A stretch of DNA of 38,070 nucleotides from NCBI GenBank assembly GCA_034189755.1, contig JAXIHJ010000045.1, forward strand, positions 1 through 38,070. The letters run 5' to 3'. Shown here in pieces: positions 30,798 to 38,070 of the stretch (the stretch's first letter is position 1; each line of letters starts with the position of its first letter). Position numbers and translations under genes: made by a program. Source of the stretch: JAXIHJ01 sp034189755 (GTDB lineage: Bacteria; Planctomycetota; Phycisphaerae; SM23-33). The notes under the pieces are model-generated. The model did not search any database and was not told the DNA's origin. It was given only the letters and a program-made list of their open reading frames with translations.

Positions 30798-31683
30798 AAA
30801 GTTCAATCAACCTGTCCGCGGCCTGTTTGGACAGGCGGGCCGCCTGGACAGCGTCACGCTGCCAAATCTCTTCCATCAGCCGGAAGGATTCAAACTCCAC
30901 GCTCAAAACGCCGGTGTATGATACGTCCCGCAGCGCCTGGAAGAATACCGGCCAGTCCGTGGCGCCCTGGCCCAGCAGCGGGAAGAGGAAATCCTCTCCA
31001 ATCGCGCCGCGTCGGCCTACGGCGTCTTTCAGGTGCACGTGGCGTATTCGCGGCCCAAGCCGGCGAATCGCCACGCCGACGTCCTGCCCGGCCAAAATGT
31101 AATGCGACGGGTCGAACGTCAGCTTCATGCGGGGATGGTCGCAGCGGGCCAGCAGCTCCAGCGTCGTGCCGAAGTCGCAGACGAGACTTCCACCACAGGC
31201 CTCCAGCGCCAAGTCCACGCCCTCGGCCTCGGCTACCTTAACCAGCTCATGGACGGACTGCGTCAGCATTTCCCACGCAGCCGGGTCCGGCCGGGTGGAA
31301 CTGCGCCACCAGGATTCCGGCGGATAGGCCGGAACCTGCGCCGCGGCCCCGCTTACTATGTTCAACGCGCCGATTCCCGCTGCGGCACAGATGCGGATCG
31401 CCTCGCTGACGTCCTCGACGGCCTGCTGCCGGCCCTCGGCCTGGCTCAACGACCGCAGTATGACCAGATTGCTGACCGCCAGCTTGGCGGCCTCGGCCTT
31501 TTGCGCCGCACGGACAATGGCGTCGCGGTTAAGCTGTGAGCCGAACGAATCCACCTTGAACTCCACCGCCTGATAGCCCATATCAACCAAAGAGCCGATA
31601 CACCCATCCAGGACAGGCTCACGGTCCAGGCCGTCCCACCAGAAGGCGTTAAACCCAAGTTTCCACGTTGTCTTTGATTTCAT
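30778..31683 (-). CDS. Sugar phosphate isomerase/epimerase family (xylose-isomerase-like TIM barrel)
   Basis: The 301-residue TIM-barrel protein has the family's metal ligands: Glu in VDLALEACGG, Asp in LTFDPSHY, His in HVHLKDA and Glu in LSVEFES. The fold includes epimerases, isomerases and the dehydratase IolE, which dehydrates inosose. Pairing with a Gfo/Idh/MocA gene is a common arrangement for sugar or inositol oxidation. I cannot decide between epimerase, isomerase and dehydratase from sequence alone. It overlaps the Gfo/Idh/MocA gene. Confidence 0.88.
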   Translation of the reverse strand: MKSKTTWKLGFNAFWWDGLDREPVLDGCIGSLVDMGYQAVEFKVDSFGSQLNRDAIVRAAQKAEAAKLAVSNLVILRSLSQAEGRQQAVEDVSEAIRICAAAGIGALNIVSGAAAQVPAYPPESWWRSSTRPDPAAWEMLTQSVHELVKVAEAEGVDLALEACGGSLVCDFGTTLELLARCDHPRMKLTFDPSHYILAGQDVGVAIRRLGPRIRHVHLKDAVGRRGAIGEDFLFPLLGQGATDWPVFFQALRDVSYTGVLSVEFESFRLMEEIWQRDAVQAARLSKQAADRLIELYGQGVR

Positions 31684-31781
31684 AGCGTATTCCGAACCTT
31701 CCTTTTGTCCGCGTTGCAGGCGGCGGGGGTCATGCTAAGGGACTTTCGGTGGATGTCAATTACTTTCGCCCTGCGAACGGC

Positions 31782-32255
31782 CTACTTGAAGTTCTCGTTT
31801 TCCATCTCGACGATCCGCTCGTATCCCTCGGCCTGGACCCTGCGTCGCTCTTCGTTGAAGCCCTGGCCTATCTCGGCCGAGAGGTACGCGTCCACCATGT
31901 CGCAGGCCACCTTAGGCCCGACCACCCACGCGCCCATGCAAAGCACATTGGCGCGGTTGATGACGTAATGCAGCCTCGCCGTCGTAACCGATTCCGCCAC
32001 GCCGGCGTATATGCCCTTGTGCTTGTTGGCGACAAGGCAAACGCCCATGCCCGTACCGCACATGAGAAGCCCCCGCTCGGCGTTGCCGGAGGTAACCTCC
32101 TTGGCCACGCGCGGCGCGATGAGATAGAACTTGTCGGGATGCTCCCTGTCCTGCATGCCGACGTCGTTAATCTCATGGCCCTGCTCTGCAAGGTGTTGCT
32201 TGACGATCTGCATAAGGTCGAACGAACATACTTCCGAGGCTATGGCCAGTTTCAT
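31782..32255 (-). CDS. RpiB/LacAB-family isomerase with altered active-site entrance
   Basis: The 157-residue protein has the RpiB fold with Cys66 in LLMCGTGMGVC, followed by ANKHKGIYAG. The usual N-terminal SDHAG motif, whose Asp and His bind the sugar phosphate, is replaced by SEVCSF. The HNDANVL segment is replaced by HYVINRANVL. This suggests a substrate different from ribose 5-phosphate. RpiB relatives act on erythrose phosphates, and in the sulfo-transketolase pathway on sulfoerythrose. A strong site (AAAAGGAG) precedes the ATG. It directly follows the split transketolase. Confidence 0.85.
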   Translation of the reverse strand: MKLAIASEVCSFDLMQIVKQHLAEQGHEINDVGMQDREHPDKFYLIAPRVAKEVTSGNAERGLLMCGTGMGVCLVANKHKGIYAGVAESVTTARLHYVINRANVLCMGAWVVGPKVACDMVDAYLSAEIGQGFNEERRRVQAEGYERIVEMENENFK

Positions 32256-32296
32256 TTTTGTCTCCTTTTCCGGCGCCGTGTTGCGCCGGAGTCTTT

Positions 32297-33235
32297 CTAC
32301 TGAAGCATCCGCTTTGCAGCGGCGACGATGTCTTCGGTGTTCATCTTCAGTTTCGTGAATATCTTCTCGTTGTCGCCGGACTCACCGAAGCAGTCCGGCA
32401 GCCCGATGCGTTTCACGCGGGCCGGATGCCGTTCGCACAAAAGTTCAGCCACTGCCGAACCCAGCCCGCCGATGACGTTGTGATTTTCGGCGGTAACGAT
32501 GCCCGCGGTTTCCGAGGCTGCGGAGAGTATGGCCTGCTCGTCCAGCGGCTTGATCGTGTGGACGTGCAGGACGCGTGCCTGTATGCCTTCGCCGGCCAGC
32601 AGCTCGCCGGCCTGTTGGGCCTTGGCGGTCATCAGGCCGGTGGAGATAATCGTAACGTCCTGCCCTTGACGAATCGTAACCGCCTTGCCTATTTCAAACT
32701 TGTGCTTCTCGTCGAACAGCACAGGCACGGGGCAGCGGATGGTCCGGATGTACACAGGCCCGTCAAGTTTATGGGCCGCGAGTACGGCCTGTTTGGTCTC
32801 CGTCGCATCGGCCGGGACGAGAATCGTCATGTTGGGCATGGCCCGCATGATGGCGATATCCTCGATGGCCTGGTGCGTGGCGCCGGCCTTGCCCGTCGGT
32901 ATGCCGCCGTAGGCGCCGCTTACCTTGACGTTCAGGCGAGGATAGGCAATCGATATGCTCACCTGGTCGCAGGCCCGCTTCGATGCGAAGACCGCGAACG
33001 TGCAGGCGTAAGGAATCAGCCCAAGCGTGCTCATGCCCGCGGCGATGCACATCATGTTCTGCTCGGCTATGCCGATTTCGTAGAAGCTTTCGGGCCGCAC
33101 CTTGCGCACCTTTGCCGTCTGCGTGCTGGTAGCCACGTCGGCGTCGAGCACAACCACGCGGTCGTCCTGAACCACCAGTTCCGCAAGGGCCTCGCCGTAG
33201 GCCAGGCGAGGCGCAATCATTTGACCAATGTTCAT
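32297..33235 (-). CDS. Transketolase C-terminal subunit
   Basis: The 312-residue protein has the pyrimidine-binding domain (VVLDADVATSTQTAKVRK, then FYEIGIAEQNMM with the glutamate that activates ThDP) and the C-terminal transketolase domain. It is the second half of a split transketolase. Its ATG follows the stop of the N-terminal half almost directly, so the halves form one enzyme. Split transketolases are used in several dedicated sugar pathways, for example apulose 4-phosphate and sulfofructose. Confidence 0.92.
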   Translation of the reverse strand: MNIGQMIAPRLAYGEALAELVVQDDRVVVLDADVATSTQTAKVRKVRPESFYEIGIAEQNMMCIAAGMSTLGLIPYACTFAVFASKRACDQVSISIAYPRLNVKVSGAYGGIPTGKAGATHQAIEDIAIMRAMPNMTILVPADATETKQAVLAAHKLDGPVYIRTIRCPVPVLFDEKHKFEIGKAVTIRQGQDVTIISTGLMTAKAQQAGELLAGEGIQARVLHVHTIKPLDEQAILSAASETAGIVTAENHNVIGGLGSAVAELLCERHPARVKRIGLPDCFGESGDNEKIFTKLKMNTEDIVAAAKRMLQ

Positions 33236-34066
33236 TTAATCAGCCTCCAGTTCCGCGACGGCCTGGGCGAATTGCTTATCGTCCGGCGCCTTGCCGTGCC
33301 ATGCGTACTGATTCTCCATGAAGGATACACCCTTTCCCTTGGTCGTATGCGCCAGGACCACGATCGGCCCGGCCGACGCGTCGCGGGTGGCCCGCTCGAG
33401 CGTCTCGACCAGCGCGGCGACGTCGTGCCCGTCGCACTCGGCCACTTGCCAGCCGAACGCCCGCCATTTATCGGCAAACGGTTCAAGGCCGAGCGTATGC
33501 TCAACGGTCTCGGCAAGCTGGACCTTGTTATAGTCCACGACGGCTACGAGTTTCGACACCTTGTGAACGCCTGCGTACATGGCCGCTTCCCATACCTGCC
33601 CCTCCTGGCATTCGCCGTCGCCCAGCAGGCAGTAGACGTTGAACGACAGCTTCAGGCGGTCCCTCGCCAGGCTCATGCCGATGGCGCCGCTCAGCCCCTG
33701 GCCCAGCGAGCCGGTCGAAAAATCGACGCCCGGCACCCGCTTCATGCACGGATGGCCCTGTAGAATGCTGCCGACTTCGTCGAACGTCTCCAGCTCCTCG
33801 ACGGGGAAAAACCCGCGTTCAGCCAGGGCCGCATAATACGCCGGCGTGGCGTGGCCCTTGGACTGCACGTAACGGTCGCGGTCGGCCTTTTTCGGATCGG
33901 CCGGGTCGATGTTCATCACGTGAAAGTACAGAACGGTCAGAATTTCCACGGCCGACAGCGACCCGCCGGTATGCCCGCAGCCGGCACGGTGCACCGTGTT
34001 CAGTATCAGCCGGCGAATCCGCCCGGCACGCTGCTGCAACGACTCTATGATTTTTGTATCAACCAC
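33236..34066 (-). CDS. Transketolase N-terminal subunit
   Basis: The 276-residue protein carries the ThDP diphosphate-binding domain, with the motif GDGECQEGQVWEAAMYAG and the following VVDYNKVQ. The His in KGHATPAYY and STGSLGQGLS are also typical. The start is a GTG with AGAGGTGAG upstream. It is half of a split transketolase that transfers a two-carbon glycolaldehyde unit. The complete enzyme needs the adjacent C-terminal subunit. Confidence 0.92.
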   Translation of the reverse strand: MVDTKIIESLQQRAGRIRRLILNTVHRAGCGHTGGSLSAVEILTVLYFHVMNIDPADPKKADRDRYVQSKGHATPAYYAALAERGFFPVEELETFDEVGSILQGHPCMKRVPGVDFSTGSLGQGLSGAIGMSLARDRLKLSFNVYCLLGDGECQEGQVWEAAMYAGVHKVSKLVAVVDYNKVQLAETVEHTLGLEPFADKWRAFGWQVAECDGHDVAALVETLERATRDASAGPIVVLAHTTKGKGVSFMENQYAWHGKAPDDKQFAQAVAELEAD

Positions 34067-34119
34067 GTTTGCTCACCTCTGCGTAGCCTTAGACTAATCT
34101 GAGGCACCGCCCGGACGTA

Positions 34120-35601
34120 CTACTCCTCCGGCCAGTACCGTTCGGTAATACTCTTCTGCTCCGTGAAGAAATTGATGATGGCCTTACCCTGGGCCTTGAT
34201 GTCGGCGAACTGAGACTGCTTCATACCGCCGAACGGCAGGTACGCCACCGGCGCGGGGATGCCGATGTTGATGCCGATCATCCCGCACTCGGCCTCGATC
34301 TTGAACTTGCGGGCGTAATAGCCGTTCTGCGTGTAGATGGACCCGCCGTTGCCGTACTGGTGATCGTTGATAATCTTGATGGCCTCGTCCAGCGAATCGG
34401 CCTTCATGATGACAACGACAGGCCCGAAGATTTCGGTCTTCTGAATCTCCATGCCGGGCTTGACGTCGGTAAAGACGGTCGGACCTATAAAGTGGCCCTT
34501 TTCGCAGCCTTCGACCTTAATGTCCCGCCCGTCGAGTGCCAGCGTCGCGCCTTCGGCGACGCCGGTTTCGATCATCTCCAGGATGAACTTCTTGGCCTTG
34601 GCGGATATGACCGGCCCCATCACCATCGATTCGTCGGCGACTTTCGGATCCAGCGGGTCGGCTACGATGACCTGCTTTGAGGCCTCGACGAACTTCCGGC
34701 AGATGGTTTCGTACGTCTGGTCGCCCACGCCGACGATGGCCGAGGAGGCCATGCACCGCTGCCCGGCACAGCCGTAGCAGGAGGTAACCATGTTGCGAAT
34801 CACCTCGTCGATCTTGGCGTCCGGCATGGCTACCAGGTGGTTCTTGGCCGCACCCATCGCCTGGAACCGCTTGTTGGTCGCGGCGCAGCGTTCGGCGACG
34901 AGCTTGCAAACGGTCGTCGAGCCGACCACCGAGACACCCTTGACGACCGGCGAGTCCAGGAAGGCGTTGGAAACCGCCCTGCTGCCGTTGACCAGGTTAA
35001 AGACGCCTGCCGGCAGGCCGGACTGGTGAATGTATTCCGTGATGAGCTGCATCGTCATGGGCACCTGGCTGGAGGCCTTGACCACGTACGTGTTGCCCGT
35101 AGCAAGGGCGTAGGGAAGGAACCAGAATGGTACCATCGCCGGAAAATTGAACGGGGCGATCATGGCGAAGACGCCTATCGGCAGGCGAAGAACCTCGCCG
35201 TCGATTCCGAAGGAGCTGCCGATGAGCTTATCGCCCTGCTGAAGAACGGGCATGCCGCAGGCGACCTCGATGTTCTCGAAGACGCGCTTCATCTCGGCGC
35301 GGGCGTCCGGCAGAGACTTGCCCATCTCCGCAACAAGAGTGCGGGAAACCTGCTCTTCGTTTGCGCGGAGCAGTTCGGCGAGCTTGTAGAGCGGCTGAAC
35401 ACGCCTGGCGACGGGCGTCCGGCCCCACTGCACAAACGCCTCGGCGGCGGCAGCGATCGCACCATTGGCCTCCCCGGCCGTCGAAAGCGGCAGCCTGGCC
35501 AGAATCTCGCAGGTGCTCGGATTCTCGATATCGAGGTAACCGTCGTTCTCAGGGGTCGTCCACTTGCCGTTTACATAGTTTTTAAGAGTTTCAATAGCCA
35601 T
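34120..35601 (-). CDS. mmsA: CoA-acylating aldehyde dehydrogenase, methylmalonate-semialdehyde dehydrogenase type
   Basis: The 493-residue aldehyde dehydrogenase begins KNYVNGKWTTPENDGY. It has the MMSDH-type stretches AMIAPFNFPAMVPFWFLPYA and SVVGSTTV, and the catalytic Cys283 in CAGQRCMAS. MmsA/IolA convert malonate or methylmalonate semialdehyde to acetyl- or propionyl-CoA. CoA-acylating sulfoacetaldehyde dehydrogenase is another member of the superfamily. In this operon it could release an acyl-CoA as the end product. The gene follows a 105-base spacer with repeats. Confidence 0.9.
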   Translation of the reverse strand: MAIETLKNYVNGKWTTPENDGYLDIENPSTCEILARLPLSTAGEANGAIAAAAEAFVQWGRTPVARRVQPLYKLAELLRANEEQVSRTLVAEMGKSLPDARAEMKRVFENIEVACGMPVLQQGDKLIGSSFGIDGEVLRLPIGVFAMIAPFNFPAMVPFWFLPYALATGNTYVVKASSQVPMTMQLITEYIHQSGLPAGVFNLVNGSRAVSNAFLDSPVVKGVSVVGSTTVCKLVAERCAATNKRFQAMGAAKNHLVAMPDAKIDEVIRNMVTSCYGCAGQRCMASSAIVGVGDQTYETICRKFVEASKQVIVADPLDPKVADESMVMGPVISAKAKKFILEMIETGVAEGATLALDGRDIKVEGCEKGHFIGPTVFTDVKPGMEIQKTEIFGPVVVIMKADSLDEAIKIINDHQYGNGGSIYTQNGYYARKFKIEAECGMIGINIGIPAPVAYLPFGGMKQSQFADIKAQGKAIINFFTEQKSITERYWPEE

Positions 35602-35706
35602 GATCCCTTTATCCTCTTTCTGATTTCTGATTCCTGATTTCTGATTCCTGACCTCCCGCCTTCGCCAAGGCTACGGCGGGCAAGCTGACCTCTGACTTCT
35701 AAAAAG
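35602..35706. repeat. Short-repeat spacer with a REP-like palindrome inside the operon
   Basis: Repeats of TGATTTCTGATTCC cover 35618-35651. A palindrome at 35655-35680 pairs CCCGCC with GGCGGG and has GCCAAGGC at its centre. It is the only sizeable gap in the operon. The palindrome could protect RNA ends, as REP elements do. Confidence 0.7.
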
Positions 35707-36126
35707 TTACTCGCCGACAATTACGACGGATATTTCCTTCTTGTCTCCCTGCGGCGCGAAGTCCAGCAGGATAATCTGCTGCCAGGGATAGACGTAAAGC
35801 TCGCCGCCGATCAGATTGAAGCTCTGGCTCGTTCCGAACAGCGACGAGCGAACGTGCGAAAAGCCGTTGCCGTCGTGCCATGTTTCCTCGTGGTGATAGT
35901 AAGCCTTTCGAGGCAGGAGTTTTTCGAACAGCTCGTGCAGATCCTTTATCAGGCCCGGCTCGTATTCTACGGTTCCGATCGCACACGTTGACCGATACGC
36001 GTGCACCGATACGATGCCGTCGCTCAGGCCCGAAGCGGTGATGCATTCATTTACCGCATCGCTGATATCGAGAATCTGCGTCTCCGCCTTCGACGCGATT
36101 TTCAGTTTTTTCGTAAAGACGGCCAC
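35707..36126 (-). CDS. YjbQ/UPF0047 family protein (secondary thiamin-phosphate synthase type)
   Basis: The 139-residue protein has the complete UPF0047 pattern: an alternating strand near the N-terminus, CAIGTVEYEPGLIKDL, YYHHEETWHDGNGFSHVRSS, and GGELYVYPWQQIILLDF. Members of the family have weak thiamin-phosphate synthase activity that can rescue thiE mutants, but their true role is not settled. It starts with GTG two bases after the stop codon of the ThDP-dependent gene, so it is in the same operon as two ThDP enzymes. Confidence 0.88.
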   Translation of the reverse strand: MAVFTKKLKIASKAETQILDISDAVNECITASGLSDGIVSVHAYRSTCAIGTVEYEPGLIKDLHELFEKLLPRKAYYHHEETWHDGNGFSHVRSSLFGTSQSFNLIGGELYVYPWQQIILLDFAPQGDKKEISVVIVGE

Positions 36127-36128
36127 GG

Positions 36129-38039
36129 TTAAAGTCCTATGTCATGGCGCATCGCCTGAACGTCTTCGCACCAGTTGCCGACGTTCCACCGGCCGAAGAC
36201 ACCCATACCGCCAAGCTCGTCCGGCCCGAAGTAGACCGGCACGTGAATCAGTGAAATCCCATCATGCCGGCGGGCCTCGGCCAGGGCCTGAAGCAACTGG
36301 TCGGTGCTGTAGCCGCCGTGGAAGGCCGCCACGCCCTTAATCGAGGCCGCCCACGCCACGTAGTCCACCTCGACGCCGTCGTTGGTGGCATAGTCGTTTT
36401 CACACTGGGCGAATTGCAGGCCTGAAATGGCGGCCATCCTTCTGTTGTCAAAGAGCAATATGCATCCCCGCGCGCCGTGCTCGACGCCGTCGATGAGAAT
36501 CTGGGGATTCATCGTGAACGATCCGTCGCCGCTGAACGCCAGGCCGTAGAACTTTTTGTCAGGCGAGGCCAGCCCCGTCGCCAGCAGCGCCGAGACGGCA
36601 AAGCCCATGTAACTGGCGCCGGTATCGGTAAACGTTCGGCCGAGCCGGTCGTCGGAGACAGTCTGAAACCCGTTGGCCTGAACGTCGCCGGCGTCGAAGA
36701 ACGTTACGGCGTCGTTTTCCCTGGCCCAATCGACGGCCGCCTTGATTGCAGCCGGCTGCGTCAGCACATCCCGGCCCCACGCTTCGTCGTGAAGGCACGG
36801 CGTCTTGTACCGCTCGGCCTTGAACGCCTCCCACTGATTCTTCTTCTCGGCGCAGCTCTTGAACCACTCGGTCTCAGAGCCGGACTTGTCAATCTTGCGG
36901 CTCTTGAGCTCGGCGATGAGCTTTTTCAGCGTGGCCGAGACGTCGCCGACAAGCGCAGTGGTCTTGTTGTAGTGCATGGCCGCCTCGATGTCGGCATTGA
37001 TGTTGACTACGTGGCGGACATTCGGATAACCGGTCCGGCTGCAATCGCTCTGGCCGACAAATCGCGTGCCGATAGCGACCAGCAGGTCGGCCTGGTCCAT
37101 CGCATAATTGCCGCAGAGGCTTCCCTTCGAGCCGCCGACGGTCATGTCGCGTGGATGGCCGCTGGGAATAATCCCCGAAATCAGCGGGCTGGTTACCGCT
37201 ACGCCGTCGATTAGTTCCAGCAGTTCCTGCAATTCCGGCAGCCCCTTGCCGCCGCACCTGGCGCCACCGCCGACCTTAACAACCACCCGTGACGCCCCGG
37301 CCAGAACCTCGACCGCCTCGGCGACGGCTTCGTCGCAGGCGGCGTTGAGGGCCGGCGGCGGGCCGACCGGAAGCTCGTCAAGGTTGAACCGGCGGATCAG
37401 GCTGCACCGCGTGTTCATCGGCATCAGCAGGTAAAAAGGTCCCTGCCGGTACGGATGGTCCACCGTGTTCAGCCCGCGCCGCAGCGCGACGGTTATCGAC
37501 TCCGGCGTGTGCAGGCAATAGGCCCGGCCCATCGTCTGCACCATGTTCAGAAACAGCCCCTGCTCCTGCTTGGGGATCTGCTGCATGTTCGGGCCTTCGT
37601 CCTGCGTCGTCTCGTCGCCGTAGAGATGCCAGACGCCCACACCGTCGGAGGCGCTTACCAGTGAGCCGGCCAGCGCGTGCAAGGCGCCCGGTCCAATGGA
37701 CGTAAATACGGCCGCCTTCTCGCCGGTAACCCACCTGAGTGCGGTGGCGGCGTGTGCAGCCTCGACCTCGCTGCGAACGCCGCAGGTGCGAACCAGGCCC
37801 GCATCTTCATAAACGCGGAGCACCTCGGCTATCTCCGTCGAGCCGTGGCCGAAAACGCCCACGAACAGACGCACGTCCTGACGAATCAGGCCCAGCACGA
37901 CGGCCTCCGAAAGTGTAATGTCCGCGCGTTTAGGCAGCGCGCCGGATGCCAGAGCCTGCTCGAATCCGCCGGCCTTGGCGATAGCCGCAGCCCTCTTGAT
38001 CCGATCCTTGACCCATCCGTGATAATCTTTTGTCGCCAT
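36129..38039 (-). CDS. ThDP-dependent enzyme, IolD-like
   Basis: The 636-residue protein has the three-domain acetolactate-synthase layout. The N-terminal region (VGVFGHGSTEIAEVL, then VRSEVEAAHAATALRW with Glu91 at the activating position) resembles IolD, the ring-opening trihydroxycyclohexane-1,2-dione hydrolase of inositol catabolism, as does TSIGPGALH. The C-terminal ThDP site is GDGSFTMNPQ near residue 503, with LLFDNRR downstream. AGGAG lies six bases before the ATG. It is the first gene of an eight-gene operon. The length is close to IolD (about 640), but iolB, iolC and iolJ are missing in the window, so a related diketone-cleaving or carboligase reaction is possible. Confidence 0.85.
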   Translation of the reverse strand: MATKDYHGWVKDRIKRAAAIAKAGGFEQALASGALPKRADITLSEAVVLGLIRQDVRLFVGVFGHGSTEIAEVLRVYEDAGLVRTCGVRSEVEAAHAATALRWVTGEKAAVFTSIGPGALHALAGSLVSASDGVGVWHLYGDETTQDEGPNMQQIPKQEQGLFLNMVQTMGRAYCLHTPESITVALRRGLNTVDHPYRQGPFYLLMPMNTRCSLIRRFNLDELPVGPPPALNAACDEAVAEAVEVLAGASRVVVKVGGGARCGGKGLPELQELLELIDGVAVTSPLISGIIPSGHPRDMTVGGSKGSLCGNYAMDQADLLVAIGTRFVGQSDCSRTGYPNVRHVVNINADIEAAMHYNKTTALVGDVSATLKKLIAELKSRKIDKSGSETEWFKSCAEKKNQWEAFKAERYKTPCLHDEAWGRDVLTQPAAIKAAVDWARENDAVTFFDAGDVQANGFQTVSDDRLGRTFTDTGASYMGFAVSALLATGLASPDKKFYGLAFSGDGSFTMNPQILIDGVEHGARGCILLFDNRRMAAISGLQFAQCENDYATNDGVEVDYVAWAASIKGVAAFHGGYSTDQLLQALAEARRHDGISLIHVPVYFGPDELGGMGVFGRWNVGNWCEDVQAMRHDIGL

Positions 38040-38070
38040 TTTAGACTCCTGACCTGGTCAGCCGGTCTCA

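Noticed and set aside
32258..33763. 501-codon plus-strand ORF opposite the transketolase genes
   Set aside because: It is antisense to well-supported transketolase subunits and shows no domain.

Overview
Organism and overall character. The window is GC-rich bacterial chromosome carrying housekeeping genes and one long catabolic operon. I see no phage, plasmid, insertion sequence, CRISPR or tRNA/rRNA gene. The gene content suggests a Planctomycetota bacterium, probably class Phycisphaerae: an AdoCbl-dependent ribonucleotide reductase, a divergent IspH, an EEISWGQ-type membrane protein, TTQPA-type tails on a secreted protein, and paired Gfo/Idh/MocA and TIM-barrel sugar enzymes. That assignment is inference from family content, not from a marker gene. 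Layout, left part (1-12300). A partial DUF2089-like gene with a strong promoter, trpG/pabA and a NifU-type Fe-S scaffold gene lie on the minus strand. nrdJ follows on the plus strand behind two tandem NrdR-box-like sites and a structured leader. Next come a promoter-leader-terminator unit with two identical CUCCCUCC hairpin loops (a small RNA or a leuD attenuator), leuD and a DUF167 gene. Then come tyrA (minus), accA (plus), a membrane protein gene and ispH (minus), and a minus-strand stress operon of ECF sigma factor, anti-sigma factor and periplasmic coiled-coil protein. Middle part (12300-22600). dnaE and dnaA are adjacent on the plus strand. dnaA is followed by a DnaA-box-bearing spacer that is a candidate replication origin. 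Between the sigma operon and dnaE lies a second promoter-to-terminator unit on the minus strand, whose hairpin loop GGAGGG is complementary to the loops of the first small RNA. After trmB and mntP (minus) comes a plus-strand arsenic-type operon: permease, ArsE-like thioredoxin, ArsF, ArsG and a cupin. Right part (22600-38070). A small membrane protein gene with a near-consensus promoter is followed by a three-gene operon of a DUF2752 protein and two tandemly duplicated lipoproteins. Upstream of that operon is a 750-base gene-free stretch with a helically phased 10-bp tandem repeat and several other short repeats. Then come a CBM9-like exported protein, a uroporphyrinogen-decarboxylase-family protein with an interleaved (pseudoknot-type) inverted repeat upstream, an alpha/beta hydrolase and a type IV pilin-like gene. 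The window ends in an eight-gene minus-strand operon closed by a strong terminator: an IolD-like ThDP enzyme, YjbQ, a methylmalonate-semialdehyde-dehydrogenase-like enzyme, split transketolase, an RpiB-like isomerase, a TIM-barrel isomerase/epimerase and a Gfo/Idh/MocA dehydrogenase. It combines parts of the inositol route with parts of transketolase-based sugar routes and fits no complete pathway I know. All promoters, RNAs and operators are read by eye from the sequence and are predictions.
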